Origin: Pseudomonadota bacterium
GTDB taxonomy: Bacteria > Pseudomonadota > Gammaproteobacteria > Xanthomonadales > SZUA-38
Length of the DNA stretch: 64,000 nt
Assembly: GCA_039033415.1 (NCBI GenBank)
Contig: JBCCCR010000004.1
Span: forward strand, 124,001-188,000
Direction of reading: 5' to 3'
Shown: positions 9,958 to 19,406 of the stretch, piece by piece
Layout: each line of letters begins with the position of its first letter
Numbering within the stretch: the first letter of the stretch is position 1
Notes under the pieces: generated by a model
Databases searched by the model: none
What the model saw: the letters and a program-made list of their open reading frames with translations, nothing else
What the model was told of the DNA's origin: nothing
Program-made: the position numbers and the translations under genes

Positions 9958-12900
9958 TTACCGCAGCAACGCCTCGAAGCCGTCGCGGAACAGCAGGTCT
10001 GGCCCTGCCGGATCGAGTACTCGAAACAGGGTTTCGTCGGTGTCTGGCGCAAGCGAGGCGTTGCCGGCGAACTCGGCAATCAACGCGAGGTCCCCGACCT
10101 GTGTAGGAGTGAGCAGACAGCTTCCCAACCCTTGCGTGTCGGTGGTTGCAGCGCAAACCTGGTTGCCGAGGTTGATGGTAATCTCGACCCCACTCACCGG
10201 CACTGGCGGTGCTTCGGTAAGGTTCAGCAAAGACGCGCTAAAGGACGTGTCTACACCGGCAAGCGCCGTGAGCTGCGCAACGCTCAGGTTGACGTAACTG
10301 GTTTCACGCCCGGGTTCCCAGGATACCGTGACGGGGTTGGAAACTACGTCCAGGCCATCAAGCTGAGTCCTGGCCACCAGCGTGTCGGTACCCGAATTTC
10401 GGCCCTGAAGAGTAAACGTCACGCGTCCATCCGGGTCGGTACGCTGCATCTGAAAACCGGTATTCACGCCGTTGATCGCCAGCGTGACAGGCTGCCCACC
10501 GGCTACCGACGCGTTACGCAGGATGGCATTGAAGGATGCTGCCTCCCCCTGCTGGACCAGCTCGGGTGCTTCCAGCATCAGGAATGGGTCGGCAAGCGAG
10601 GGAAAAAACGGACAGTCGCCGTTAGGATCGGCAATTCGGTAAACGGTGTGCTGAAGCGTGCTGTAGAGGCATCCGTCGGGGCCCACAAGGCCAGGACCAA
10701 GCCCCTCGGCGATGGCTTCCTGGCTCATGTCAGCATCCAGCGCCACGATGTTAATTCCATCTTCTTGCAGGATGCCCAGAGACGTGGCCTGACCGTTTTC
10801 ATCCGCACCAAGAATGGTCAACCAGAAAAACGAGTAGATTCCGTCGACGGTCTCTACCGTGTGCGGCGTTGGCCCGTTGCTGCCAGAGATACGGACCACC
10901 GCTGGCTGCGGATCGGTGTATCCCGATACAGCATAGAGCGTTCCGTCCGGGGCAAAGGCCATTCTGCCGTTCGGCGTTCGCGGCAGGGTGGCGTAATTCT
11001 CAACGACCGGCGCCGGCCCGGCTGGATCGCGGATGCGGAAGATCGCCGCGTTGGCCGACCCGGCGCCGCTGCAAACGTTGTTGAAAAACAGATCGCCGCT
11101 GAGTGGGTCGACAACAAGTCCATGGGGGCAGGTGAGAGGTGCGGCGACCGTTCGCCGAATCGAGCCGTCATCCGGATTGATCTCGAAGATCGCGCCGGTC
11201 GTAAAGTCGCCGGTCGTCGCAAGCCGGCGTACATAAACGCGACCGTCCAGTCCCCGCACTTCCGTAGCAAGCGTCGGCCCGAGATTGCTGAGCGACTTAA
11301 TCGCCGCGCCGCCGCTTGCCGGGAATTCAAACAGTCGGCCGCTGCGTGAATCAGCGATCAGCGCACGCTGCCCGACAAACACCGGCAGGGCTCCCCCGTT
11401 GCAGTTGCCTTGATTAATGTTCCCAAAAAACAGCGGACCCACGTCGAAACCGGTGGCAAAGGGCGTGACCTGGTAACCATTGACGCCACTCGGCTCGTCA
11501 CTCGCGCAGCCGCCTATCCCGTTGCCGAATGTGACTTCGATCGCACCAGGCACGGCACGATCAAAATCCGGAACAATGCTGGCGGTATATCGAACCGTTT
11601 CGCTGATGACGCTGGTCGCCCGAAACTCGATCTGTCCCTGGCTGTCGGTGACCGGCGGCTCAGGCCCTGTGATCACCGAGCGCCCTCCCGCTTGGTCGAG
11701 GCGTATCTCCTTCCCCGGGGTCGGCCTGTCGAGCGCATCGCGCAGCGTAACGGTAATCACCGTTTCCGACACGCCGTCCGCATTCAGCGTCACCGGGAAA
11801 GCGTTGATTCCGGCGCTGACAGCCGGAGGTACCGAATACTCCAGCAGCGGCTGGGCCGTCAGCACGGTGCCACTGGTTTCGTCGGTCAAGGTGAGCGTGT
11901 AGGTCGTCGGATCCAGGCTGGTTACGGAGAATACGGCCTGGCCGTTGTCGTCGGTCATCAGCGGCGTCGGCGGCTCGATGACTGCGGTGCCGACGTCCGC
12001 GCTCAGCGTGACCGGCCGACCACTCATGGTGTGGCCAGCGGAATCGCGCAGCGTCGCCACCACAATCGCCGCCGTGTCGCCATCCGCCGGCAGGCCCAGA
12101 AGGGGTGGCTGACTCATGCCGTTCACCGCGGTGCCAGCGAGGCCTAGCTCCGACCGATCCGGATCAGGCGCACCCAGGGTAATGCTGTTGAGCAGACGAT
12201 ACAGCGAGTCCAGATTGGGTGAACCCAGACCCACGCGGGCAAAGTCTGACCCCAGCTCGGAAGCGTCGTGGAACGCCTGGGTTGCTGCGAGCGGATAAAG
12301 CTGAGGATTCAGAAATCCGAGATTACTGCCCTGGCGTTCGTTCAGCAGGGCGGTAAATCCCGCCCAGATGGGCGCGCCGACGCTGGTGCCACCATACAGT
12401 TTGCCGGTGGGGCAACCGCCGTCATTTTCCTGGCACAAAAAGTAGCCGGTAGCGGGATCGGCATTAACCGTGACGTCGGGGATGGATCGCTGCAAGGAAG
12501 GACTAAGGCCATCCTGGTAGGCGGGGCGGGGAAAAAATGCGCTTTCACCAAAGCCACCCTGTCCGCTGGGAGGTGTGTCAGCCGAACCGTCCCACCAGGT
12601 TTCACCGCCGTAGGTAAAACCCGGCCCAAAGCTCAGCGTTGTGCCGCCGACAGCGGTTAGGTGTGGCGAGCTGGATGGCACATGCACGGTGTCGGGTCGA
12701 CCGTTCAGACAAGTACTGCCCCGGTCCCCGCTGGCGCTGAAAACGCTGATGCCTGCAACCGCCGCGGTTTGCAGGATGGCATCGATACTCGCGACGTCCG
12801 CGGCGTAGGTATCGCTCTCGCAGTAGGCAAAGCTGTTGCTGATGATATCCACGCCGTCGTCAATCATCGCGCTGAAGAGCGCCTGGAAGCTCACGCCGGC

Positions 12901-14079
12901 ACCGGAAAAAGGCGCCTCGTAGACCCGGATCGCTGCATCTGGCGCAACGCTCCACACCGCCGCGACGTCGAGCAAAATTTCTGTTTCATCTGCCGTAATC
13001 GGCGCTCCGCCGTTGACCGGGACTCGGGTCAGCTGATCCATTCGCTCCTCACCGATCTGCATCAGCGCCAGCCAGTCGGCCACGTCCTGCGGCGTAAAGC
13101 CCGTGAAAGAGGTGATTCCAACGGTTTGCCCGGCCCCGGTCGGCCAACCACCCGCGGAAGCAGGATCATTCGGGAAGCCTGCGACGGCCAGTGGCGGGTT
13201 GTGCGGAGCAAGGCCGGTCGCCATGTTCGGAAGCGGCGGCGTGGCGTTGCCGCCCCGGCTCACCGCCGCGCCGGCTTTGGGAATTGGCGCACTGGTTGCC
13301 AACCCAAACCCGGTGCAGATGGCGGCCAGCGGCGGCCACAGTCCAAACAAGAAGCAGTAGGAGGATGCGCCGCCGGGATCGAGCTGGAGCTGTGCGATGG
13401 TGCACGCGAAGCCAACGTACACCGCCAGGATGATGAACCCCGGAATCACGCCAAAGACCACCGCGGCTGCGCTGCAGGCGTTCAGCAGCGGAAGGTGTTC
13501 TCGCGTAATACCACGAGGCGTCTGCGGACTGCTAAGGCCAATAATCGCAAGCACGTGGGGCGCCACGTGAGCAGGCAGTGTCGGCTCCCGATCATTGGCG
13601 AGCAGACGCTTGCTGCCCCCCTGAAAATGATCGATACGAACGCCGAAGGCACGCTCCACGGCCGCCTGCGTCCCGACGAACGTCAGGAGCTGCCCCGCGA
13701 GACCGGTATGGACGTGTTGAAGCTCGTGAGCGCCCAGATAGTTCGCCACCGTCTCCTGCGCATCTTGGTTGGGCCCAAATCGCTCGCTTTGCTCAGTCGG
13801 AGAAAGAAAGGGCGGCCGCTTGTCGCGATTGCCCGTGTACAGGGCCTGTAGGTACTTCAAATAACCGGCCTCGTCGCTGCGGCGCAGCACAACGTTAATC
13901 TCAAGTTCAGTGCGTGAGTCGGGTGATTCCTGCCAGCGCGCGTTTTTCGGGAGCGGCGTGAGATGACCGGCGAGCGGGCCGGGTGTATCCGGCCCCCATC
14001 GGTAGGGCTCGGCAAGGCCCGCTGAGAAGGTGAACGCGGTCACGAGGATCGAAAGGGAAAGGAAGCGAATCAATGGCAT
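9958..14079 (-). CDS. S53 (sedolisin) family serine peptidase with Ig-like C-terminal domains
   Basis: ATG 14079 is preferred over the longer frame to 14157: AGGAG lies eight bases upstream and a clean signal peptide follows (MPLIRFLSLSILVTAFTFSA), giving 1373 aa. Order: signal peptide; pro-kumamolisin activation domain (to about 190); an unusual hydrophobic Cys-containing insert (FGVIPGFIILAVYVGFACT); the S53 catalytic domain with the ExxxD helix (EILLD) and the serine motif GGTSVGAPIWAG; Big_1-like Ig domains (DSAGHTMSGRPVTLSADVG, DALDRPTPGKEI); an NHL/ScyD-like propeller part; two more Ig-like domains; tail LLFRDGFEALLR. S53 enzymes are acid-active secreted endopeptidases that remove their own pro-domain. 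Likely exported and surface-attached or released. Confidence 0.88.
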   Translation of the reverse strand: MPLIRFLSLSILVTAFTFSAGLAEPYRWGPDTPGPLAGHLTPLPKNARWQESPDSRTELEINVVLRRSDEAGYLKYLQALYTGNRDKRPPFLSPTEQSERFGPNQDAQETVANYLGAHELQHVHTGLAGQLLTFVGTQAAVERAFGVRIDHFQGGSKRLLANDREPTLPAHVAPHVLAIIGLSSPQTPRGITREHLPLLNACSAAAVVFGVIPGFIILAVYVGFACTIAQLQLDPGGASSYCFLFGLWPPLAAICTGFGLATSAPIPKAGAAVSRGGNATPPLPNMATGLAPHNPPLAVAGFPNDPASAGGWPTGAGQTVGITSFTGFTPQDVADWLALMQIGEERMDQLTRVPVNGGAPITADETEILLDVAAVWSVAPDAAIRVYEAPFSGAGVSFQALFSAMIDDGVDIISNSFAYCESDTYAADVASIDAILQTAAVAGISVFSASGDRGSTCLNGRPDTVHVPSSSPHLTAVGGTTLSFGPGFTYGGETWWDGSADTPPSGQGGFGESAFFPRPAYQDGLSPSLQRSIPDVTVNADPATGYFLCQENDGGCPTGKLYGGTSVGAPIWAGFTALLNERQGSNLGFLNPQLYPLAATQAFHDASELGSDFARVGLGSPNLDSLYRLLNSITLGAPDPDRSELGLAGTAVNGMSQPPLLGLPADGDTAAIVVATLRDSAGHTMSGRPVTLSADVGTAVIEPPTPLMTDDNGQAVFSVTSLDPTTYTLTLTDETSGTVLTAQPLLEYSVPPAVSAGINAFPVTLNADGVSETVITVTLRDALDRPTPGKEIRLDQAGGRSVITGPEPPVTDSQGQIEFRATSVISETVRYTASIVPDFDRAVPGAIEVTFGNGIGGCASDEPSGVNGYQVTPFATGFDVGPLFFGNINQGNCNGGALPVFVGQRALIADSRSGRLFEFPASGGAAIKSLSNLGPTLATEVRGLDGRVYVRRLATTGDFTTGAIFEINPDDGSIRRTVAAPLTCPHGLVVDPLSGDLFFNNVCSGAGSANAAIFRIRDPAGPAPVVENYATLPRTPNGRMAFAPDGTLYAVSGYTDPQPAVVRISGSNGPTPHTVETVDGIYSFFWLTILGADENGQATSLGILQEDGINIVALDADMSQEAIAEGLGPGLVGPDGCLYSTLQHTVYRIADPNGDCPFFPSLADPFLMLEAPELVQQGEAASFNAILRNASVAGGQPVTLAINGVNTGFQMQRTDPDGRVTFTLQGRNSGTDTLVARTQLDGLDVVSNPVTVSWEPGRETSYVNLSVAQLTALAGVDTSFSASLLNLTEAPPVPVSGVEITINLGNQVCAATTDTQGLGSCLLTPTQVGDLALIAEFAGNASLAPDTDETLFRVLDPAGPDLLFRDGFEALLR

Positions 14080-14157
14080 GGTTCCGCTCCTGCTGGCGCG
14101 AAGCCTTCCCTGATTTCGGCCGCAGCCTGTTAAGTGCCGCCTGGCACCTCCCGCCAA

Positions 14158-14383
14158 TCATGATGCATCGCCAAACGCGGGTTTGTCCAGATAACCGCGA
14201 TTACCCGGACTAAGCGGTTGTCGGGCTCGACTCGAACTCCTGCCCTCTGCCTCAAGAGCCAGACGTTTCTTGTTAGCTATCAGAAATTCCGCTCACTCCA
14301 TGGCGGGCTTTTCCCATGTTTTCGATCTTTACTTGCTGAGAGGCCATCGTCGGATCGCGGCTGTGGTTAGTAAAGAGGGCGCA
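14158..14383. other. intergenic region with tRNA 3'-half-like relic
   Basis: Read on the minus strand, about 14226-14262 resembles a tRNA 3' half: an anticodon-loop-like CTCTTGAGG, then GCAGAGGGCAGGAG and TTCGAGTC. It matches the tRNA-Arg fragment at 39461-39505 at about 24 of 29 positions. The T-stem does not pair, so it is not a working tRNA. The rest of the gap carries the promoter side of both flanking genes; no clear promoter was found. Confidence 0.3.
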
Positions 14384-14668
14384 ATGGACACCAGGTTTCA
14401 CCGATTCTTGATGCTGATCATCACACTCGCCGGCGTAAGTGCCGCTGCGAGCGAATTAAGTGGCGGCGAGTTTTCGGTGCGAGCTGATTGGATTTCCAAT
14501 GCCGGCGGAAGAGTTGAACGTCAGCCTTATTCGGCAAACACCACCACCGGCCAGGCCCGCCTCAACGCCATCTCCGGCGGAGAATTCTCCGTCGTAGGTG
14601 GCTTTTCGCCGACGCCGACAGCCAGCAGTGTTCTTTTTGCAGACAGTTTTGAGACGCCTAGCCAATGA
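14384..14668 (+). CDS. small exported glycine-motif protein with DSFE tail
   Basis: 94 aa from ATG 14384, preceded by AAGAGGG. The signal peptide is MDTRFHRFLMLIITLAGVSA. The mature part has two SGGEFSV strands separated by a short Gly/Thr-rich stretch (SNAGGRVERQ ... TTTGQARLNA), the layout of the small protein at 247-558. The tail is SVLFADSFETPSQ, a variant of the LF.DGFE motif. Its TGA overlaps the ATG of the next gene (ATGA), so the two are translationally coupled. Function unknown; perhaps an accessory subunit of the propeller protein that follows. Confidence 0.7.
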   Translation: MDTRFHRFLMLIITLAGVSAAASELSGGEFSVRADWISNAGGRVERQPYSANTTTGQARLNAISGGEFSVVGGFSPTPTASSVLFADSFETPSQ

Positions 14669-16452
14669 CCAAGACCTTCGCCACACTTACGCTTGCATTC
14701 CTCGTAATGACAGCTCAGATGGCGCTCGCGCAGTCGCCGCCGTTCACTTACCAAGGTGAGCTTTCCCAAAGCGGCGCTCCTGCAGACGGGCTATTCGATT
14801 TTCAGTTTTCGCTATTTGACTCGCCGGACTTCCTCCAGACGACCGAATTTGCCGGCCCCCTCACCCTGCTCGACCAAGGTGTAGCCGAAGGTACATTTAG
14901 TATCGACCTGGATTTTGGACCCGGCGTATTCGGATCGATGGACCTGTGGCTTGAGGTGCGCGTTCGCGAGAGCGGATCCGCCGGGGCGTTTACCACCCTT
15001 GAGCCGCGGCAGCAGATCGGCGCGGTGCCGCTGGCGTTGGTGGCGCTGGAGGTGGAAGCAGGGGCGATTGGCAGCACGCAGATTTCTACCGGCGGGGTCA
15101 CCAGCATCAACATCGCCGACGGCACGGTTCAGGCGGGCGACGTTGATACGAGCCAGATTCAACAGAGAATTGCGGGTCTTTGTTCCCCGGGGAACTATGT
15201 CCGGGCGGTGCAGGAAAGCGGGGCCCTGACCTGCGGCGTCGACTCCGATACCACCTATACCGCCGGCTCCGGGATATTACTCAATTCCAATGAGATTTCA
15301 CTGGACGATTCGCAGGTTCAACGGCGTATCGCGGACGCCTGCCAGGCAGGGTCCTTTGTTACGGCGGTCAACGCTGATGGCACGCTCGTTTGCGAGTCGC
15401 GCTCTCAAGCAGTTTTGCGTCCACTGCTAACGCGATTTGCCGGCGCCGAGATTGTGCTGAGAAATGACGGCCGCCCGTTTCTGGCGATTATGAGCACGGA
15501 CGCATCTGACCAGGTGTTGGCCTACGACTGCTTCGACAACTCCTGCGAACAGGGCGAACTGCGCTTGCTCGACAGCGAGGGAAGCAACCTTAGGCCCTAC
15601 CTTCGAACCAGTGGTCTGCCGGCCGTACTTTATGAAAAATCGGGGCAGGTTTATGTCTTCGATTGTGCGGATGTGAACTGCGTAAGCGGAACGGCTCGAA
15701 TCACAGCGCTGCCCCAGCTCGGCCCGATCTCCCAGACCAGCGACGGTCAGTTAATGGTTTTCTTCACTTCGGGCAGCAATTTAGGCCGTTTGATCTGCGA
15801 CGATGACCTGTGTTCCTCAGTTTCTGGGCAGTCTTCTTCTCTGCAGGTCCAGGACTATTCGGGACTGATCAGCCCGGTGGCCGTAACCAGCGATGGCCTT
15901 GCTCGGGTTGCCTACCGCAATACCAACGGCAAGCTAGGGCTGCTGATCTGTAGAACTAGCCTGTGCGGTTCCCGGATCGCACGGGAGATTGTGGTTTCCG
16001 GAATTGTCGACACGGCAACCTGGTCGACCACCTCGGTAGCTATTCAAGGCAACGGCAATCCGGTGCTGGCATTTAGAGATGCCATCGCCGGCGAGTTGAC
16101 CGTGTACACCTGCAGCGACGCTGAGTGTTCCGCCGGTGTCGAAGAGGACGTCGCCGGCCGGCCGGGCTTTTCAGCCACAGTCCTGGCTGGCGAAGGTCAG
16201 CCGACGATGGTTGTCTGGTACGGATCCACGGGGGACTCGAGACTCTGGTTCACGCGGTGCTTGGACCCGACCTGTGCGAGCGCTCCATCGAGAGTGCTTG
16301 ACGACCAGTCTAATCCGGGACGGGTTATCCGGGCGGTGCTGCGCGCAGATGGCACACCTTTTATTGCGTCTTATCGTGCCTCGGGCTTTTCTGGCCCCCT
16401 GATTTACAGTTGCAGCGGACCCACGTGCCCCACGCCATTGCCAACATACTAA
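14665..16452 (+). CDS. secreted protein with seven C-x4-C propeller-like repeats
   Basis: 595 aa. Signal peptide MTKTFATLTLAFLVMTAQMALAQ (23 residues). Residues about 24-130 (FTYQGELSQSGAPADGLFDFQF ... AVPLAL) match the N-terminal module common in bacterial secreted proteins that precedes tail-fibre-like repeats. A middle part has GSTQISTGGVTSINIADGTV-type beta repeats. From about 250 on there are seven sequential units, each ending in a cysteine hairpin: CFDNSC, CADVNC, CDDDLC, CRTSLC, CSDAEC, CLDPTC, CSGPTC. Equal spacing (45-60 residues) suggests a disulphide-stapled seven-bladed propeller. Ligand unknown. It is coupled to the small protein upstream. Confidence 0.75.
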   Translation: MTKTFATLTLAFLVMTAQMALAQSPPFTYQGELSQSGAPADGLFDFQFSLFDSPDFLQTTEFAGPLTLLDQGVAEGTFSIDLDFGPGVFGSMDLWLEVRVRESGSAGAFTTLEPRQQIGAVPLALVALEVEAGAIGSTQISTGGVTSINIADGTVQAGDVDTSQIQQRIAGLCSPGNYVRAVQESGALTCGVDSDTTYTAGSGILLNSNEISLDDSQVQRRIADACQAGSFVTAVNADGTLVCESRSQAVLRPLLTRFAGAEIVLRNDGRPFLAIMSTDASDQVLAYDCFDNSCEQGELRLLDSEGSNLRPYLRTSGLPAVLYEKSGQVYVFDCADVNCVSGTARITALPQLGPISQTSDGQLMVFFTSGSNLGRLICDDDLCSSVSGQSSSLQVQDYSGLISPVAVTSDGLARVAYRNTNGKLGLLICRTSLCGSRIAREIVVSGIVDTATWSTTSVAIQGNGNPVLAFRDAIAGELTVYTCSDAECSAGVEEDVAGRPGFSATVLAGEGQPTMVVWYGSTGDSRLWFTRCLDPTCASAPSRVLDDQSNPGRVIRAVLRADGTPFIASYRASGFSGPLIYSCSGPTCPTPLPTY

Positions 16453-16536
16453 GTACGCGACGACAGGAACCAAGCCTAGACAAAGTAACCCAGCAGGACT
16501 ACTGACCTCCCATGCCGGGCTAGCGAAGGATCGTGG

Positions 16537-16965
16537 CTAGCTCCGAGCTGCCATCACGAAATTGTGCGTGTCGTAGAGCTCAAAGAAACTGATGACCCGG
16601 CCATCCTTAAACTTCCAGATATCCGCCTTGGGTGTGTCCAGAACAACGCCGGTGCGTCGGTGAGTGAACTTGCAGTGAGCGAGCACGACGATGGTGTCGC
16701 CCTGGGTTACATACTCATCCACTCGATAAGACTCGAGCTCCCAGTCCGCAATCAGGCCTTCCAGGTATGACCGAACGCCATCCACGCCGGTCTGGGCGCG
16801 GGTAAATTCCACCGCCTCCGCGCCGTCAGCGAGCGACCGCCAGGACACGTTTTCATGAACCAGTTTGAGGAAGTAGTCCACCGCCGCGGGATCTTTCGCG
16901 CTCCAAAGTTTGTAGCCGTCCTCCAGCGCTCTTAGGTTCGAATTTTCGTGGGTCTCGTCGGTCAT
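16537..16965 (-). CDS. SnoaL/NTF2-like fold protein
   Basis: 142 aa with no signal peptide. The pattern fits the SnoaL-like/ketosteroid-isomerase superfamily: an N-terminal helix with LEDGYKLWSAKDPAAVDYFLKLVHENVSWR, a central EGLIADWELESYRVDEYVTQGDTIVVLA strand pair, and a closing DIWKFKDGRVISFFELYDTHNF. Members are small cupped alpha+beta barrels acting as isomerases, hydrolases or ligand binders; the substrate cannot be told. The gene is divergent from the GTG-started gene at 17146, sharing a 180-bp upstream region. Confidence 0.75.
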   Translation of the reverse strand: MTDETHENSNLRALEDGYKLWSAKDPAAVDYFLKLVHENVSWRSLADGAEAVEFTRAQTGVDGVRSYLEGLIADWELESYRVDEYVTQGDTIVVLAHCKFTHRRTGVVLDTPKADIWKFKDGRVISFFELYDTHNFVMAARS

Positions 16966-17145
16966 GGCTTTTCTCTGAGGTATTTCAGTATCGTTATTTT
17001 ATCTCGATCACATCGGCTAGAGGTTAACGGCCTGCTCAAATCCTAGGGCCGCTAGCAGTAGCGAGCACCAGACTCTAAACTGGCCACGACGCTTGATCCT
17101 GATCACAAAGCTCGCTTTGTACTTTTTGAGGACACCGGCTTTCCC

Positions 17146-17805
17146 GTGAACCAAAACTCCCTAGAACCCCTCGACGTTTACTGGTCGTTCAGGAGCCCTT
17201 ACTCCTACCTCGCAACGCCTGACCTGACGAAACTCGCCGAAGACTACCGGGTGGAGCTGAACCTTCGCGTCGTATTGCCCATGGCGGTTCGTTCCAAAGC
17301 GAAACTGTTTGACGCTTCCAACCGGAAGCCCGCGATGTATCTACTTATGGATAGCATGCGTCGGGCTGAGTTTCTGGGGATGCCTTTGGTTTTTCCCCCA
17401 ACCCCAGATCCGGTCGCGCAGAACCTCGAAACATTCGAGGTAGCCGAGGAACAGCCGCTCATCATGCGTTTGGCGATGCTGGGTGTGGAGGCCCAGAGAC
17501 AAGGCAAGGGCCTGGCGTTTGCCAAGGAAATCTCTTACCTGATTTTCAGTGGAACAAAAGACTGGGATCAGGGCGACCTTATGCAGCAAGCAACCTCGGC
17601 GGCAGGCCTTGACCTGGCTGCCATGGAGCGCGCGATTGTGCATGGAGACCACCTTGATGAAGTCGAGCGCAACCACGCTGGGCTGGATTCGGCCGGACAT
17701 TGGGGCGTCCCGACGATGGTGGTTCGGGGTGAACCGTTTTTTGGGCAGGATCGAGTGGAAACGCTCCGCTGGCGGCTTGATCAATTTGGGCTCCGGAGCG
17801 GTTGA
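17146..17805 (+). CDS. DsbA-family 2-hydroxychromene-2-carboxylate isomerase-like protein
   Basis: 219 aa from GTG 17146. The N-terminal strand and helix DVYWSFRSPYSYLATPDL is the thioredoxin-fold entry of HCCA isomerases, with serine where DsbA has the reactive cysteine; in this family glutathione is the cofactor. The C-terminal GVPTMVVRGEPFFGQDRVETL closes the thioredoxin fold with the usual cis-proline (VPT). HCCA isomerases act in aromatic-ring breakdown, but many paralogues have other glutathione-linked roles and no naphthalene genes are nearby. Cytoplasmic. Ends about 94 bases before the MFS gene. Confidence 0.8.
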   Translation: MNQNSLEPLDVYWSFRSPYSYLATPDLTKLAEDYRVELNLRVVLPMAVRSKAKLFDASNRKPAMYLLMDSMRRAEFLGMPLVFPPTPDPVAQNLETFEVAEEQPLIMRLAMLGVEAQRQGKGLAFAKEISYLIFSGTKDWDQGDLMQQATSAAGLDLAAMERAIVHGDHLDEVERNHAGLDSAGHWGVPTMVVRGEPFFGQDRVETLRWRLDQFGLRSG

Positions 17806-17899
17806 TAGCTGGCGCCCGGTGACGAACCGGCGGTTCTGAGGCGCCATCATCTAGGCTTTCGTCCGCGGTCTGGCACCATCCTTCATGTAGAATCGCGCC

Positions 17900-19153
17900 A
17901 TGCTCGCGTTCGCAAAGCGCAACTTCCGCTGGCTGGCGGGCGGCTTCCTCCTCACAGCATTCTCTAGCTTCGGACAAACCTATTTTGTTTCGGCGTCGGT
18001 CGCGGAGTGGCAGGAAGCCTTTGCCTTAAGCCAGGGTCAGTTCGGTCGCCTGTATATGCTGGCGACCCTCGCCAGCGCCTGCTGTCTACCGTTTGTGGGC
18101 CGCCTCGTCGACGTGATGCCGACACACCGGCTGGTTGCTCTGGTGGTGACTTCCCTTGCCGGGGCAGCGGTGCTGGCAGGCTTCGCGAGCTCCGTGGCGA
18201 TGCTGACGGTAGGTATTTTCCTACTTCGCCTGCTCGGTCAGGGCATGATGACCCATATCGCGCTGACCGCCACCGGACGTTGGTTTTCAGCCAGCCGAGG
18301 ACGCGCCGTCTCGCTGGTGGTGCTTGGCCACCAGGCGGGCGAAGCCACCCTACCGTTGTCTTTTGCAGGATTGTCTCTGGCTTTCGGTTACCGCGCAGGT
18401 TGGCTGGCCGCGGCGGGCATGCTCTTGCTGATAGCTCTGCCTCTAGCTTCCTGGGCCTATTGGAAGCCTCGCACGCCACTCGCCGAGCACGCTGACGACC
18501 CGCAACCACGATTCGTAGGCCGCAACTGGACGCGAGCCGAGGTTTTGGGTGACCCGATATTCTGGGTGCTGTTAATCGGCGTGCTGGCCCCGCCGTTTAT
18601 CGGCACCACAATCTTTTATCACCAGGACTATCTCGCCACGCTGAACGGCTGGGCGCCCCAGCTCTTTCCGAGCGCACTGATACCCATGGCAATCACGACG
18701 GTTTGTGTGGCGCTCTTGACCGGGGGAATAATCGATCGCGTTGGTGCGGTGCGTGTTCTTCCACTCTACCTGCTGCCCCTCGCCTGCGCCTGCTTTGCCA
18801 TGGCGCTCAGCGGCCCAGCCTGGTCGCTGTTTGTGGCGATGTTCCTGCTTGGCATCAGTTACGGCGTTTCATCAACGCTCCTTGGGGCGCTATGGCCCGA
18901 GATCTATGGCGTGCTGAATCTCGGCGCCATCCGGTCAGTCATTGTGTCTGCCATGGTGCTAGCAACGGCCGCTGGACCAGGCATCACGGGCACGCTGATC
19001 GATTGGGGCGTCGATCTGCCCCGGCAGATGAACTGGTTAGGCGGGTACTGCCTCGTGGCTGTCGGCGCGATGAGCCTGGCTTCCCGCTATTTGAAGAAAC
19101 GGGAAGGAAATGGGGCTAGTCAGCGCCCTGGGCCAGTAGCGAACCGTTCTTAA
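17900..19153 (+). CDS. major facilitator superfamily transporter
   Basis: 417 aa with about 12 hydrophobic helices. An MFS motif-A-like loop follows helix 2 (GRLVDVMPTHRL), and a related loop in the second half reads GGIIDRVGAVRVLPLY. The substrate is not evident; the length and the short central loop (PRTPLAEHADDPQPRF) fit oxalate/formate or monocarboxylate-type carriers, but this is only a fold-level resemblance. The inner-membrane position is certain from composition. It follows the isomerase-like gene on the same strand. Confidence 0.82.
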   Translation: MLAFAKRNFRWLAGGFLLTAFSSFGQTYFVSASVAEWQEAFALSQGQFGRLYMLATLASACCLPFVGRLVDVMPTHRLVALVVTSLAGAAVLAGFASSVAMLTVGIFLLRLLGQGMMTHIALTATGRWFSASRGRAVSLVVLGHQAGEATLPLSFAGLSLAFGYRAGWLAAAGMLLLIALPLASWAYWKPRTPLAEHADDPQPRFVGRNWTRAEVLGDPIFWVLLIGVLAPPFIGTTIFYHQDYLATLNGWAPQLFPSALIPMAITTVCVALLTGGIIDRVGAVRVLPLYLLPLACACFAMALSGPAWSLFVAMFLLGISYGVSSTLLGALWPEIYGVLNLGAIRSVIVSAMVLATAAGPGITGTLIDWGVDLPRQMNWLGGYCLVAVGAMSLASRYLKKREGNGASQRPGPVANRS

Positions 19154-19406
19154 AGCGCTTTTCTCGCCACCCTACTGCGCTCATGGTGCGCTATGGGCCA
19201 GCGTCTTCTTGCACTTTGTCGGCGTTCAGCTCGAACCTGGCGTGCCCGCTCTTGCCATCGCGTGCCGGGGTGATCTGACCTCCACAGCCTGGTCGAGGGT
19301 ACAAGCAGCCCAAGGCCCGTTTTGCACTTAGTCACAATCAAGACGAAATCAATTTTGGGTTTGCCGGGTCGACTGTCCGGGAAAGGAAGCCAGGTCTTGC
19401 AGAGAC

